From Peptostreptococcaceae bacterium (GTDB lineage: Bacteria > Bacillota > Clostridia > Peptostreptococcales > Peptostreptococcaceae): DNA of 64,000 nucleotides. Below the pieces are notes generated by a model. It was not told the DNA's origin. It was given only the letters and a program-made list of their open reading frames with translations, and did not search any database. A program made the translations under genes and the position numbers. The DNA lies in NCBI GenBank assembly GCA_902363255.1, contig CABIZO010000003.1, positions 434,001-498,000 on the forward strand, in the 5' to 3' direction. Each line of letters begins with the position of its first letter. The first letter of the stretch is position 1. Positions 52,575-61,603 of this stretch are shown here, piece by piece.

Positions 52575-52708
52575 ATGTAAACTCCTATTAACATTTTTGT
52601 TTTACAACAAAAATCAATATCATATTTATCTTCCTTTAATCCTTTAATTATATCTGAAGTATTACCTGAAAATAAAGTAAACCCCTTTAAAAACTTAAAA
52701 AAATACAT
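52571..52708 (-). pseudogene. 45-codon ORF before aroD, possible LysR fragment
   Basis: The frame ends FTLFSGNTSDIIKGLKEDKY, then DIDFC...GVYI and TGA, overlapping the aroD ATG. The G-x-T-x-x-I-I-x-x-L-K-x-x-x-Y-D-I-x-F pattern resembles the start of a LysR-type substrate-binding domain. No ribosome binding site precedes its ATG, and a promoter-like TATAAT lies there. More likely a relic than a working gene; a short coupled leader is also possible. Confidence 0.35.
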
Positions 52709-52879
52709 TTTATATAATTATAATATTAAAAAAAAATTTTAAATAAAAATAAATATAAATTATTGTATTATATATCATAATATTGTAACTTATATTTATA
52801 GATATGAATCCCATATCTTTAATTTGTTTTTTGTTATGTGTTGTTTAAAAATGTTTATTTATGTGTGTATGTAAACGGA

Positions 52880-52908
52880 AAAATAGGACGATTTAATCGT
52901 CCTATTTT
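52880..52908 (-). terminator. Terminator after the pseudopilin cluster
   Basis: AAAATAGGACGATT / AATCGTCCTATTTT, followed by TTCC on the minus strand. The rest of the 338-base gap (52575-52912) is very AT-rich. Confidence 0.85.
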
Positions 52909-52912
52909 ATTT

Positions 52913-53434
52913 TCAAAAATCTCTTACATAAGATTTAAATTCTGTTTCATATTTTTCATCATTTTTATTTAAATTAAGTCTCACAGATACTTTATTATCT
53001 TTTATCATTACTGAAATAAAATCAACATAATCTCCTATTTCATATCCTCCAGCTTCACTACCTCCACTAGAGTTCAATGTATTTATAAATAATTTCTTAT
53101 TGCTCTTATAACTTATCTCTTTATCTTTAATATTTCTGTATTCATTTTTATATCTGCACTTAATTGAATTTACTTTTATATAAGATGATGTATCTCCATA
53201 TATAGTATTTCCACTTAAATCACGTATACTTATAATTCCATCACTATTTTCTATAACTTTATTAATTTGATAGTACATTTCCTCACCTTGTTCATATAGT
53301 TCAACATTATCTTCAATAGTTTTTTTATATTTATTACTAAAGAATAAAAATGAATATAAGCTTAAGGAAATAGTAACTATTATAAATAAAGATATTACAC
53401 CTTCTAAAAGTAAATATCCTTTTTGATTATTCAT
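52913..53434 (-). CDS. Minor pseudopilin, ComGF/PilW-like
   Basis: A 173-residue prepilin-like protein. It begins MNNQKGYLLLEGVISLFII: the prepilin cleavage G, Y at +1 and Glu at +5 of the mature helix. A ~20-residue hydrophobic helix is followed by a beta-rich domain. The chosen start is the ATG behind AGAGGG; it overlaps the end of the previous gene by eight bases. A frame ten codons longer is open but has no good site. Last of four pseudopilin genes. Confidence 0.7.
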   Translation of the reverse strand: MNNQKGYLLLEGVISLFIIVTISLSLYSFLFFSNKYKKTIEDNVELYEQGEEMYYQINKVIENSDGIISIRDLSGNTIYGDTSSYIKVNSIKCRYKNEYRNIKDKEISYKSNKKLFINTLNSSGGSEAGGYEIGDYVDFISVMIKDNKVSVRLNLNKNDEKYETEFKSYVRDF

Positions 53435-53858
53435 ATATGCCCTCTTTGTATAGAACCCTTCCACTCACTGGCACTATAGTAATATATTTATACTTGGATC
53501 CTTTATTAATACTTATTGTTATACCTCCATTTTTATATAAACCATTAGTATAAAAAGATATTAAATTATTACTTTGGTTTATTGGATAATTTAAGTTCAC
53601 ATCTTCAGGTAAATACACTCTTTTATCTTCTTTTTTATTTTTTTGTAAAGTATAAGACCATTTATTATTTTCTTTTTCAAGCCTAATATAAACATTTTGA
53701 TTATTTAACATATTTTCTCTTCTGACATATCGTATATCTGAACATAATTCCTTTGCAAATAATTCTATTTTATAATTATCACCTTCATATTTCATAATAC
53801 AAATACTAGATATGATAACTATTATACTTATGCTTACTATAAGTTCAAGGGTGCTCAC
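53427..53858 (-). CDS. Minor pseudopilin, GspH/ComGD-like (start disrupted)
   Basis: A 143-residue frame starting at a GTG: STLELIVSISIIVIISSICI is the pilin helix with Glu at +5 but without a leader. The good ribosome binding site (GAGGAGAAATAATAT) leads instead to an ATG at 53875 reading MKREGM then TGA. An extra TG in CATGTGAGC separates MKREG from MSTLELI; without it the leader KREG|MSTLE would be a normal prepilin peptidase site. So this gene may carry a 2-bp frameshift, or initiate at the GTG without a leader and be uncleavable. Confidence 0.6.
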   Translation of the reverse strand: MSTLELIVSISIIVIISSICIMKYEGDNYKIELFAKELCSDIRYVRRENMLNNQNVYIRLEKENNKWSYTLQKNKKEDKRVYLPEDVNLNYPINQSNNLISFYTNGLYKNGGITISINKGSKYKYITIVPVSGRVLYKEGIYE

Positions 53859-53878
53859 ATGCCTTCTCGTTTCATATA

Positions 53879-54478
53879 TTATTTCTCCTCGTAATTATAA
53901 AAAGTAATTAAATCACCTTCACTTATTTCAATAACTTCTTCTTCTATACTTTCAATATCATTCAATTTTTCTACTTGCTCTTCATTTTCACCTTCACTCA
54001 ATTCTTGTGAATCTTCTTCTGTTTTACCAAGCCAAGGATTTTTTATTTTAACACTTATGATTGCATATTTATCATATTTATTAATTTTACTTCTTACAGA
54101 AACTTTATAATGAATATATTCTTTTGTAGATAAGCTACTATCATATTCCATATTTACAGTTCTACTTGTTGACTCTGTATTTTCAATCTTTTTTACTTTT
54201 TCTATGAAAATACTACTATTCTTAGTTAAATAATTATAAAATTCATCTTCCGTCTTAGTATTTTCTATAATATTTTTAACTTCTTTAAGCATATTACTAT
54301 AAATAAGCTCAATAGCACCAATATTTTCTTCTTTAAGCTTTTCAGTCATGTATTCTAATTCACCAATTCGATTATTACTTAAAATTAAACTAGAACATGT
54401 AATACAAATCAAACTAATTATAGAAAATGTAATAACAGACATAATTAAAATTGAACCTTTACTCTTTTTTTGTAACAT
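53879..54478 (-). CDS. Minor pseudopilin, PilX/ComGG-like
   Basis: A 199-residue protein with a basic leader MLQKKSKG, then SILIMSVITFSIISLICITC as the hydrophobic helix. There is no Glu at +5, as in PilX/GspK-type minor pilins. The C-terminal part (~155-195) is acidic. It starts 20 bases inside the end of the upstream pseudopilin gene, so the four genes are translationally linked. Confidence 0.68.
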   Translation of the reverse strand: MLQKKSKGSILIMSVITFSIISLICITCSSLILSNNRIGELEYMTEKLKEENIGAIELIYSNMLKEVKNIIENTKTEDEFYNYLTKNSSIFIEKVKKIENTESTSRTVNMEYDSSLSTKEYIHYKVSVRSKINKYDKYAIISVKIKNPWLGKTEEDSQELSEGENEEQVEKLNDIESIEEEVIEISEGDLITFYNYEEK

Positions 54479-54818
54479 AAGTATTAAGTTCCATTTCTCT
54501 ATTATTATTAGATACTTTAACTTTCAAATTATAGCAATTATAATAATTAATTGGAGTAACTAATGTTTTAACTTTAAAACTATTAATACTTTGCTCCATA
54601 TTATAGCCTTTAGTATTAACACTATTTTTTATTTTGCTTCTTTCGTCCTCAATCATTTCTTTAGCTATATATAACATTTGCCTATCATAATTATTTTTCT
54701 TGAGCAAGATTATATTATTATGTAGTGTGGATGTGATTATAAATACTATCATACTAACAATAAATAAGCTTATTACACATTCTAAAGTTGCGAATCCACT
54801 TCTTTTGATTCTCATCAT
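54459..54818 (-). CDS. Minor pseudopilin, PilV/ComGE-like
   Basis: A 119-residue protein with the clean prepilin site RSG|FATLECVISLF (Glu +5) and a hydrophobic helix to residue ~30. First in a four-gene cluster. There is no prepilin peptidase, ATPase or major pilin in the window, so these must work with machinery elsewhere. It starts 13 bases after aroE ends. Confidence 0.72.
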   Translation of the reverse strand: MMRIKRSGFATLECVISLFIVSMIVFIITSTLHNNIILLKKNNYDRQMLYIAKEMIEDERSKIKNSVNTKGYNMEQSINSFKVKTLVTPINYYNCYNLKVKVSNNNREMELNTYVTKKE

Positions 54819-54831
54819 CCTTTCTAAAATA

Positions 54832-55686
54832 TTACTTTAGTGAATTGAAATATATATTTTTTATTTCCTCAAAGTCATCATAACTTGTTTTTATGTTTTC
54901 CCATATCTCATAGGCTAATAACCCTTGATTTATTAACATATTAATTCCATAAATAACATTTAAATTATTTTTCTTAGCCCAAGATAACAATGTAGTCTCA
55001 TGTGGTTTATATACAATATCACATACCAATAAGTTTTTAGGAGGATTTATATTAGTATCTATAGGACAGTCTTTTGATCCCATTCCTACAGGTGTAGTAT
55101 TAATTAAAATATCAAAATCTTTTAAATCATCCTCTGTTACTGGTTTCATATTATAATCAGTCTTACTAGCAAAGTTATTATTTACTACATGACATATTTT
55201 TTTCGCATTTTCTTCGCTTCTATTTCTAATTTCAATATAAGATACTTGTTGATTAGCTAACTCTACAGCTATACCTCTACAAGCTCCTCCAGCACCTAAA
55301 ATCATTACTTTCTTATCTTTTAAGTCATAACCTTCATCTGTTAATGATTTTATAAATCCCATACCATCTGTGTTGTAACCGATTAACTCATTATTGTCAT
55401 TTTTTATTGTATTTACAGCTCCTATTAGTTGTGCATTTCTATCTATTTTATCTAGATATGAAATTATATCTACCTTATAAGGAATAGTTACATTGCACCC
55501 TTTCATATTAAATACTTTTATTCCTTGTGCTGCATTTTGTAAGTTAGTTTTTTCTATTTCAAAACACATATAAATATTATTTTTTTTATATTTTTTTGAT
55601 AAATAATTGTGTATACTTGGTGAAAAACTTTGGCTTATAGGTTGTCCAAAAAGACCTATTAATTTTGTATTAGAATTTATATTCAT
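54832..55686 (-). CDS. aroE: Shikimate dehydrogenase
   Basis: NADPH-dependent reduction of dehydroshikimate. A 284-residue protein: substrate loop GLFGQPISQSFSPSIHN, catalytic Lys in NVTIPYK, Asp in YNTDGMGF, Rossmann GAGGACRGIA, NTTPVGM and INQGLLAYEIW. Single-copy-looking, upstream of the pseudopilin cluster and downstream of the kinase pair by 59 bases. Confidence 0.95.
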   Translation of the reverse strand: MNINSNTKLIGLFGQPISQSFSPSIHNYLSKKYKKNNIYMCFEIEKTNLQNAAQGIKVFNMKGCNVTIPYKVDIISYLDKIDRNAQLIGAVNTIKNDNNELIGYNTDGMGFIKSLTDEGYDLKDKKVMILGAGGACRGIAVELANQQVSYIEIRNRSEENAKKICHVVNNNFASKTDYNMKPVTEDDLKDFDILINTTPVGMGSKDCPIDTNINPPKNLLVCDIVYKPHETTLLSWAKKNNLNVIYGINMLINQGLLAYEIWENIKTSYDDFEEIKNIYFNSLK

Positions 55687-55744
55687 AGTAGCTCCTTTAT
55701 TATGTTTATTATCATATATTTTATAATTTATACTTATTATTCAC

Positions 55745-58234
55745 CTATAAATCGCATATTTTTTTATATTCATTATAGATGAAGTTTTCATCAATTATTT
55801 TAATATTCTTTTCATTATCATTAATATTTTTTTCAATATTAAGCTCTATTTCTATTAAAACACAATCTTCTTTATTACTCTTCATATCTACCTTTCCTTT
55901 GTATTTATTAATTATTAGTTTAGCAATAGACATACTTAAATTAATAATTTTTTCTTCGTAGTTATCAAGATATTTTTCATAATTATATCTTTTGAAATTC
56001 TCTATGGTAATAATTACTTTATCTCCCTTAGTTTTTATATTAAAATCTATTGTGCTTTTTATTCTAGAGTTTTTTACTACTACAGATAATAATGTCAGTA
56101 TAGCTTTTGTTATATCATCTGAATCAATTTTTGTATATACTTCCTCTTCATCTGTATCAAATACTATATTAATATTTTTATAGGTAGTATATTTATTTAA
56201 CTGTGTTGTAATATCTTCACATAATGATACAATATCATAAATATCAGCACTTTCTTCATAGTTATCTCCTTCTAACTTTGAAAGTTCCATTATTTTATTT
56301 ATCAATGTGATTAAAATTTCAACATATTTTTTCATAACAGATATAGCTTTTGCAAGTTCACCATCTGGCTCTCTTTTTATTATATCTTTGCAATTTCTCT
56401 CTATGAATTGATTACTACTGTGTAGTAAATTAGCTGGAGTTAGTAATTCATGGGACATATTAATAAAGAAATCATCCTTATCTTTATTAATAATTTCACT
56501 TTCTAAAATCTCTTTTTTCATTGATTCTACTTTTATTTCTTCTGTAATATCTCTAATTATCAACACCATCTTTGTAGACTTATTTACATTTATAAGTACA
56601 ACACTACTTTCAATATTTATTAGTCCTCCATATCCATCTTTTAAAACTTTTCTCATGTACTTAATATTTTCATTTACATTCCCAGAACTAATTGCTATAT
56701 CATTATATATTTCATCTAAATCCATATTTTCTATATCTTGAATTTTAAATAGATCAAAGAAAGTATCATTTGCATATTCAAATACCTTACTCTCATAATC
56801 TAGTACACATATAGCCTCTGGTATTACATCTACTAAAGTCTTATATTGATTTGTACTCATTTCTAATTTACTAAGTAAATTTTTGTATTTAGAAATATCT
56901 TTTATCTCAATTAAACTAATTTCCTCATTGTCTTCAATAAATTTTAGTCTATCTACATATAGGTTGATTTCTTTATTATCATCATCAATATAGTGTATCT
57001 CTCCTTTTGTAGCACTATTTAAAATTATATTTTTAATAGCGCTATTATTCAAATCTATATCTAGTTTGTTATTATTATAAATTATTTCTTTATTTTTTTC
57101 TAATATTATGGAGTATGGTATATTTTCAACTACCTTTTTATACTTAATATTGTTTTCTTGTATCTTTAAAGCAATTTTCTTTTCATATGTAATATCTGAT
57201 AGGATACATATTACACTTAATGACTCATATTCTTCATATAGAGATATTACACACTCAAAAATTCGTCCATCTTTTGATGAAACTTCTATAATAATACTTT
57301 CACTATAGTATCTTGCTTTTTCTATACTTTGTAAAAACTTTTCTTTTTCAATTATATTATCATTTAAAAAATCATCTAGTTTTATTGCTTCATGATAATC
57401 ATTATATAAGCTAAACATACTTTTAAAAACTACATCATTATTAATAATATCGTTATCCTCATCTATTAATAATGCACTTTTCTTAAATTGGCCCAAAAGA
57501 ATATGTAAATTGTTTTCTTTTGATTTATAATCTTCTTGTAGGATTTTGTTTACCATTCTATAATTATTTAATTTTTCATCATAAAGCTTCATATTTATAA
57601 CACTTCTATTTAAATTACTTTCAGTCTTTAAGTATTTGATGTTTGGTTGCTCAATATAAGTGACATATGTTTTAAAAAATATAATTAATGCAAGTACAAA
57701 GTCTAAAATTAGATTACTGTATATAAGTAAGTTAATAGTATTACTTTGTAAAATCAAAATAAAATTAATTAAATAGAATAATGAAATGGCATGTATGATT
57801 TTAGAAAATTTATTATAAAATAAGTAAATATTACATATAATAAGATAAATCACTATGAGGTTATTTAAATAATCATATAATCCACTCATACTTAAGTAGA
57901 ATGAAAATATACAAGCTGTATAATTAACAAAAAGAATCATACTTTTACCTACTCTATTTTTTTCATAACTATTCAATAGATAAAAGAACATTAATATTAC
58001 CATATCTGCTACTAAAAATACATATATTAATCTATAATCTCTCATCATAATAGTATCTAATTCTACTCTTCTAAAAAAGTAACATATCTTCATTGCTAAA
58101 ATAGTTGCTATCAACATTAGTTGAATCATATTTCTCATGCCTTTTCTAATCCATATGCCAGACAAAATAATAAAAAATACACATACAAATAAAGTAACAG
58201 TTAATATATTTAAATTTACAGTGAAAACATTCAT
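55745..58234 (-). CDS. PAS sensor kinase with phospho-acceptor His but degenerate ATP-binding domain
   Basis: An 829-residue membrane protein. The first ~190 residues contain about seven hydrophobic helices. Two or more PAS regions follow (around 245-350 and 465-570). The HisKA H-box is intact (FFINMSHELLTP, H595). The HATPase region is degenerate: the N-box reads LLSVVVKNS (716-722 region, Asn lost), there is no DxGxG, and the G2 glycines are lost (INLSMSIAKLII). It cannot be expected to bind ATP by itself. The gene follows its partner by 26 bases. It is probably a phosphotransfer partner of the neighbour. Confidence 0.8.
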   Translation of the reverse strand: MNVFTVNLNILTVTLFVCVFFIILSGIWIRKGMRNMIQLMLIATILAMKICYFFRRVELDTIMMRDYRLIYVFLVADMVILMFFYLLNSYEKNRVGKSMILFVNYTACIFSFYLSMSGLYDYLNNLIVIYLIICNIYLFYNKFSKIIHAISLFYLINFILILQSNTINLLIYSNLILDFVLALIIFFKTYVTYIEQPNIKYLKTESNLNRSVINMKLYDEKLNNYRMVNKILQEDYKSKENNLHILLGQFKKSALLIDEDNDIINNDVVFKSMFSLYNDYHEAIKLDDFLNDNIIEKEKFLQSIEKARYYSESIIIEVSSKDGRIFECVISLYEEYESLSVICILSDITYEKKIALKIQENNIKYKKVVENIPYSIILEKNKEIIYNNNKLDIDLNNSAIKNIILNSATKGEIHYIDDDNKEINLYVDRLKFIEDNEEISLIEIKDISKYKNLLSKLEMSTNQYKTLVDVIPEAICVLDYESKVFEYANDTFFDLFKIQDIENMDLDEIYNDIAISSGNVNENIKYMRKVLKDGYGGLINIESSVVLINVNKSTKMVLIIRDITEEIKVESMKKEILESEIINKDKDDFFINMSHELLTPANLLHSSNQFIERNCKDIIKREPDGELAKAISVMKKYVEILITLINKIMELSKLEGDNYEESADIYDIVSLCEDITTQLNKYTTYKNINIVFDTDEEEVYTKIDSDDITKAILTLLSVVVKNSRIKSTIDFNIKTKGDKVIITIENFKRYNYEKYLDNYEEKIINLSMSIAKLIINKYKGKVDMKSNKEDCVLIEIELNIEKNINDNEKNIKIIDENFIYNEYKKICDL

Positions 58235-58260
58235 TAATCCCCCTCCTATTATTATAAGTA

Positions 58261-60657
58261 CTAAGCCAAATATATATCTGAAAACTCTAAATCAATAGAT
58301 TCTCTATCTATAATAATATCTTCTAATTTATGTCTATTTTCCTTAGTATTCTCTAGATAATTATCTTTTAGAATAACTTCAAATTTACTTCCATAACCGA
58401 TTTTACTATTAACTTTAATATTTGCATGATGAACTAAAGCTAACTTTTTAACAAGGTATAGCCCGACCCCTGTTCCTTCTGCCGTTCTAGATAAAGATCT
58501 ATTAACTTGTTCAAAGTTTTCAAAAATAAAATCAAGTTTATTACTAGGTATTCCACTACCATTATCTTTAATAGCAATTATTACGTCTTTTTTATCTACT
58601 TTTAAGGACACATTTATTTTTCCACCTTTTTCAGTGAATTTTATGGCATTTGATAATAAATTCAGTATAATTTTTTCAAATTTTTCCTTATCCATAAGAA
58701 TTAGAACTTCTCTTTTATTACTTTCAAATGTTATATTTAAATTTTTAGGTTTTGTATACTCTCTACACAGTTCAACTAACTTATTTAAATATTTTGCTAA
58801 ATCATAAATTTTATAATCTCTATAATATATACCCGCCTCTATTTTACTTATTTCCTCTATATTATTTAATAATCTTTTAAGTCTATAAGAATTTTGTTTA
58901 ACTGTTTTTGTATAGCTTCTTATTCCCTCATAATTATATGTATCTTTATTACTATCTAAAATTTTATTTATTTCAAATATAGTATTTATAGGTTTTTTGA
59001 TAATAGAAGATGCCCTTGTCAAAAATTCAGTTTTGAACTTATTTCTTTCTTTTATCATTTGAAGTTTATTATACACACTTTCTAATTGTTGCTCAATTTC
59101 TAAATCTCTTACTATAACAAGTAGGCTATCCTGTTTTGGTACTTGCTCAATAGCTATAGATATTTTTTTATTTTTCTCTTGATTAACATAATAGGTTTTG
59201 AAATTAACTTCTTCATTATTTTCTAAATATGAATCTATTATTTTATTAAAATTATCTAATCCCATGTCTTTTAATAGCCTCATCATATATTTATTTGTAT
59301 ATACTTGTTTTTTAGTATATTTATTTAATAGTATAATTCCTTCTGGCAGAGTCTGGATCAATCCATAATATGTTTCTTTGTTTTCGTCTAATTTATTTAA
59401 AGCCATTTCATGCTCTGTACAATCACTTACAATACTTAATATCATTTTCTTTCCATTTAAATTAAAAGTTGATGATATAAAATCAACTATTTTACCATTT
59501 TCTAACTCTAATTTGCTTTTTTCCTGCTCTTTTATGTTATTTTCTAAAATAAATATATTATGTTTAAATTCATCCTTACTTACTCTACTTATTGTTTTTT
59601 TTACTTTATCCATAGTCCATACATTTTTTATTGATGAATCTAAACCAAACATATCCATTCCAATTTTATTAATGTAGCTGATATTATTTCCATCATGAAT
59701 AAGTACACCATCACTTAATATATCCATTAAAGTTTTATATCTTAGTTCACTTTTTTTCAGCTTGTTTTCTTCAAAAGATAACTCTGTAATATCTTTTAAT
59801 TCACAAATTATAACTTCTTCTTCATCGTTATAATCTTTTACTAAAACCAACTTATATCTTTTATTATTTAATTCCATTTGCAAAAAATTTTCTTTACCTA
59901 AATTCATTTTATTTATTTGATCTAACACAGTATTTAAATCACCATCTGATTCTTTTTTAATCAAATCTTCTAATTTAAAGTCTTCCACATCATAATTATT
60001 TTCAATTAAAAATTCATAAAAGTACTTATTTTTAAAAATACATTTAAAGTTAGATACACTAAAAATTACTATTGGAATATTAATTACTTGTACTATACTT
60101 CCTAATTTGTCATTAACATTTTTAATTTCATTTCTCATATAGTTCTGCACACAAGCTTCTTTGTCTATTTCTTTTATTGTCTTTGATATATATTGATTAT
60201 TCATATGAAGCTTGTTTTTATTCAATTCATCTTCTTTATATTTTGTATATATAATTTCATTACATAAGGAATTTAATATACATAAGTCAAGTAATATTTC
60301 ACATACTTTATTCGTCATTATTGAACCATAAAATCCTATATAAATTAACACAAAAGTTAATAGGATTGGAATAGCATATTTCCTAAGTTTTCTTTTACTT
60401 TTTGCATTTATATAAAATAAAATAAGAAGTTTTATTAGTGAGAATACTAAAAATACTTCACATATATGATTAATTGTCGCACTAACATTATATAATGATA
60501 ATTGCATTACTATTATTTCACAAAAAATCAGTAACACAATAAATAATATATATTTATTCTTTAATATTCTATATATTGATATTGATAATAGTTGTATAGC
60601 TACATTAGTAACTATTGCTAATATATATAATAGATATCCATATTCCTTCAAAGACAT
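58261..60657 (-). CDS. PAS sensor kinase with intact ATP-binding domain but no phospho-acceptor His
   Basis: A 798-residue paralogue-like membrane protein with ~7 N-terminal helices (to ~150) and PAS regions (~190-300, ~310-420, ~430-520). The dimerisation helix aligns with a kinase H-box as EFLTRASSIIKKPINTI, where His is Ser551 and the following Glu is Ile. The ATP-binding domain is complete: N-box LNLLSNAIKFTEKGG (N670), DNGSGIP (D698), F-box FENFEQVNRS and G2 GTGVGLYLVKKL. It follows sigK by about 220 bases. No response regulator adjoins. Confidence 0.82.
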   Translation of the reverse strand: MSLKEYGYLLYILAIVTNVAIQLLSISIYRILKNKYILFIVLLIFCEIIVMQLSLYNVSATINHICEVFLVFSLIKLLILFYINAKSKRKLRKYAIPILLTFVLIYIGFYGSIMTNKVCEILLDLCILNSLCNEIIYTKYKEDELNKNKLHMNNQYISKTIKEIDKEACVQNYMRNEIKNVNDKLGSIVQVINIPIVIFSVSNFKCIFKNKYFYEFLIENNYDVEDFKLEDLIKKESDGDLNTVLDQINKMNLGKENFLQMELNNKRYKLVLVKDYNDEEEVIICELKDITELSFEENKLKKSELRYKTLMDILSDGVLIHDGNNISYINKIGMDMFGLDSSIKNVWTMDKVKKTISRVSKDEFKHNIFILENNIKEQEKSKLELENGKIVDFISSTFNLNGKKMILSIVSDCTEHEMALNKLDENKETYYGLIQTLPEGIILLNKYTKKQVYTNKYMMRLLKDMGLDNFNKIIDSYLENNEEVNFKTYYVNQEKNKKISIAIEQVPKQDSLLVIVRDLEIEQQLESVYNKLQMIKERNKFKTEFLTRASSIIKKPINTIFEINKILDSNKDTYNYEGIRSYTKTVKQNSYRLKRLLNNIEEISKIEAGIYYRDYKIYDLAKYLNKLVELCREYTKPKNLNITFESNKREVLILMDKEKFEKIILNLLSNAIKFTEKGGKINVSLKVDKKDVIIAIKDNGSGIPSNKLDFIFENFEQVNRSLSRTAEGTGVGLYLVKKLALVHHANIKVNSKIGYGSKFEVILKDNYLENTKENRHKLEDIIIDRESIDLEFSDIYLA

Positions 60658-60865
60658 TAAGTTTCCCCCCCTTTATAGCTAATATCAAAATAATAATACC
60701 TTAGTATTAAGAAAATACATATTTTTTGATTTTTTTACTAAAAAACACTATCCTTAAGTATAAATTTTATATTTTATTCTCTTTTTTTATCATATAATTT
60801 ATCTTAACATAACTATATTAAATTTTTTGTCAATTTCTGGATATAAATGAAAAGTTATACACGAC

Positions 60866-60892
60866 AAAAAAAGCCTTATTCAAGGCTTTTTT
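60866..60892 (-). terminator. sigK terminator
   Basis: AAAAAAGCCTT-ATTC-AAGGCTTTTTT, overlapping the sigK stop codon. The 218-base gap to the next gene is AT-rich and probably carries the kinase promoter. Confidence 0.88.
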
Positions 60893-61526
60893 CTAATTTT
60901 AATTCTTTTCTCAACTTTTTAAGAGCTTTCTTTTCAATTCTCGATACATAAGAACGTGATATGTTCAGTTTTTGAGATATCTCTCGCTGTGTTTTATATC
61001 CCAAAGGTGTAAGTCCATATCTTAACTGAATAATTTCTTTTTCTCTATCTGTTAGAATTTTATCCAGCTTTTCATATAGTTTACTTATTTGTACTTTCAG
61101 TTCAACTTGATCTAGTACATAATCAGGTTCTGTACCTAATATATCTATTAAGCTAATAGAATTCCCTTCTTTATCTACACCTATAGGATCTTGAAGAGAA
61201 ACTTGAACCTTATTCTTTTTATTTGTTCTAATATTCATTAGAATTTCATTTTCTATACATTTAGAAGCATATGTCGCTAATCTTGTTCCCTTATCTACTT
61301 TAAATGTCTCAATGGCCTTAATTAAACCAATGGTCCCTATTGATATAAGATCGTCTTGATCTTCATTAGAATTATTATATTTTTTTGCTATATGTGCAAC
61401 TAATCTCATGTTCCTCTCTATCAGAACTTCTTTAGCTTCTTGATTATTTTCATTTTTTAATAAAGATAGATAGTGTATCTCTTCTTCAGGGGTTAATGGT
61501 TTTTCAAATGATTTTAGAATAGTCAA
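60876..61526 (-). CDS. sigK: Sporulation sigma factor SigK
   Basis: The late mother-cell sigma factor, controlling coat and cortex genes. Region 2 reads LVAHIAKKYNNSNEDQDDLI, SIGTIGLIKAIETF and GTRLATYASKCIENEILM; region 4 reads TDREKEIIQLRYGLTPLGYK and TQREISQKLNISRSYVSRIE. The likely start is the TTG at 61526, seven bases past GGGGGTGG; a GTG nine codons upstream overlaps this site. The protein (216 residues) begins TILKSFEKPLTPEEE, so the pro-sequence of Bacillus SigK is absent, as in C. difficile. The gene is not interrupted by a skin element. Confidence 0.9.
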   Translation of the reverse strand: MTILKSFEKPLTPEEEIHYLSLLKNENNQEAKEVLIERNMRLVAHIAKKYNNSNEDQDDLISIGTIGLIKAIETFKVDKGTRLATYASKCIENEILMNIRTNKKNKVQVSLQDPIGVDKEGNSISLIDILGTEPDYVLDQVELKVQISKLYEKLDKILTDREKEIIQLRYGLTPLGYKTQREISQKLNISRSYVSRIEKKALKKLRKELKLEKSLE

Positions 61527-61594
61527 CAGGCCACCCCCTTTTTTAGGTGTCACTCTAAATTATATGAAGATGACCTTCTAAAGTTGACTATTCT
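61516..61594 (-). promoter_or_regulatory. 12-bp inverted repeat spanning the sigK start codon
   Basis: AGAATAGTCAAC (61516-61527) and GTTGACTATTCT (61583-61594) are perfectly complementary. On the sigK strand the 3' arm covers the TTG start and the next three codons, and the ribosome binding site lies in the 55-base loop. A short CACC...GGTG pairing could also mask the SD. It could be an RNA structure blocking translation or a DNA binding site. Confidence 0.6.
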
Positions 61595-61603
61595 TTGTTA
61601 AAT

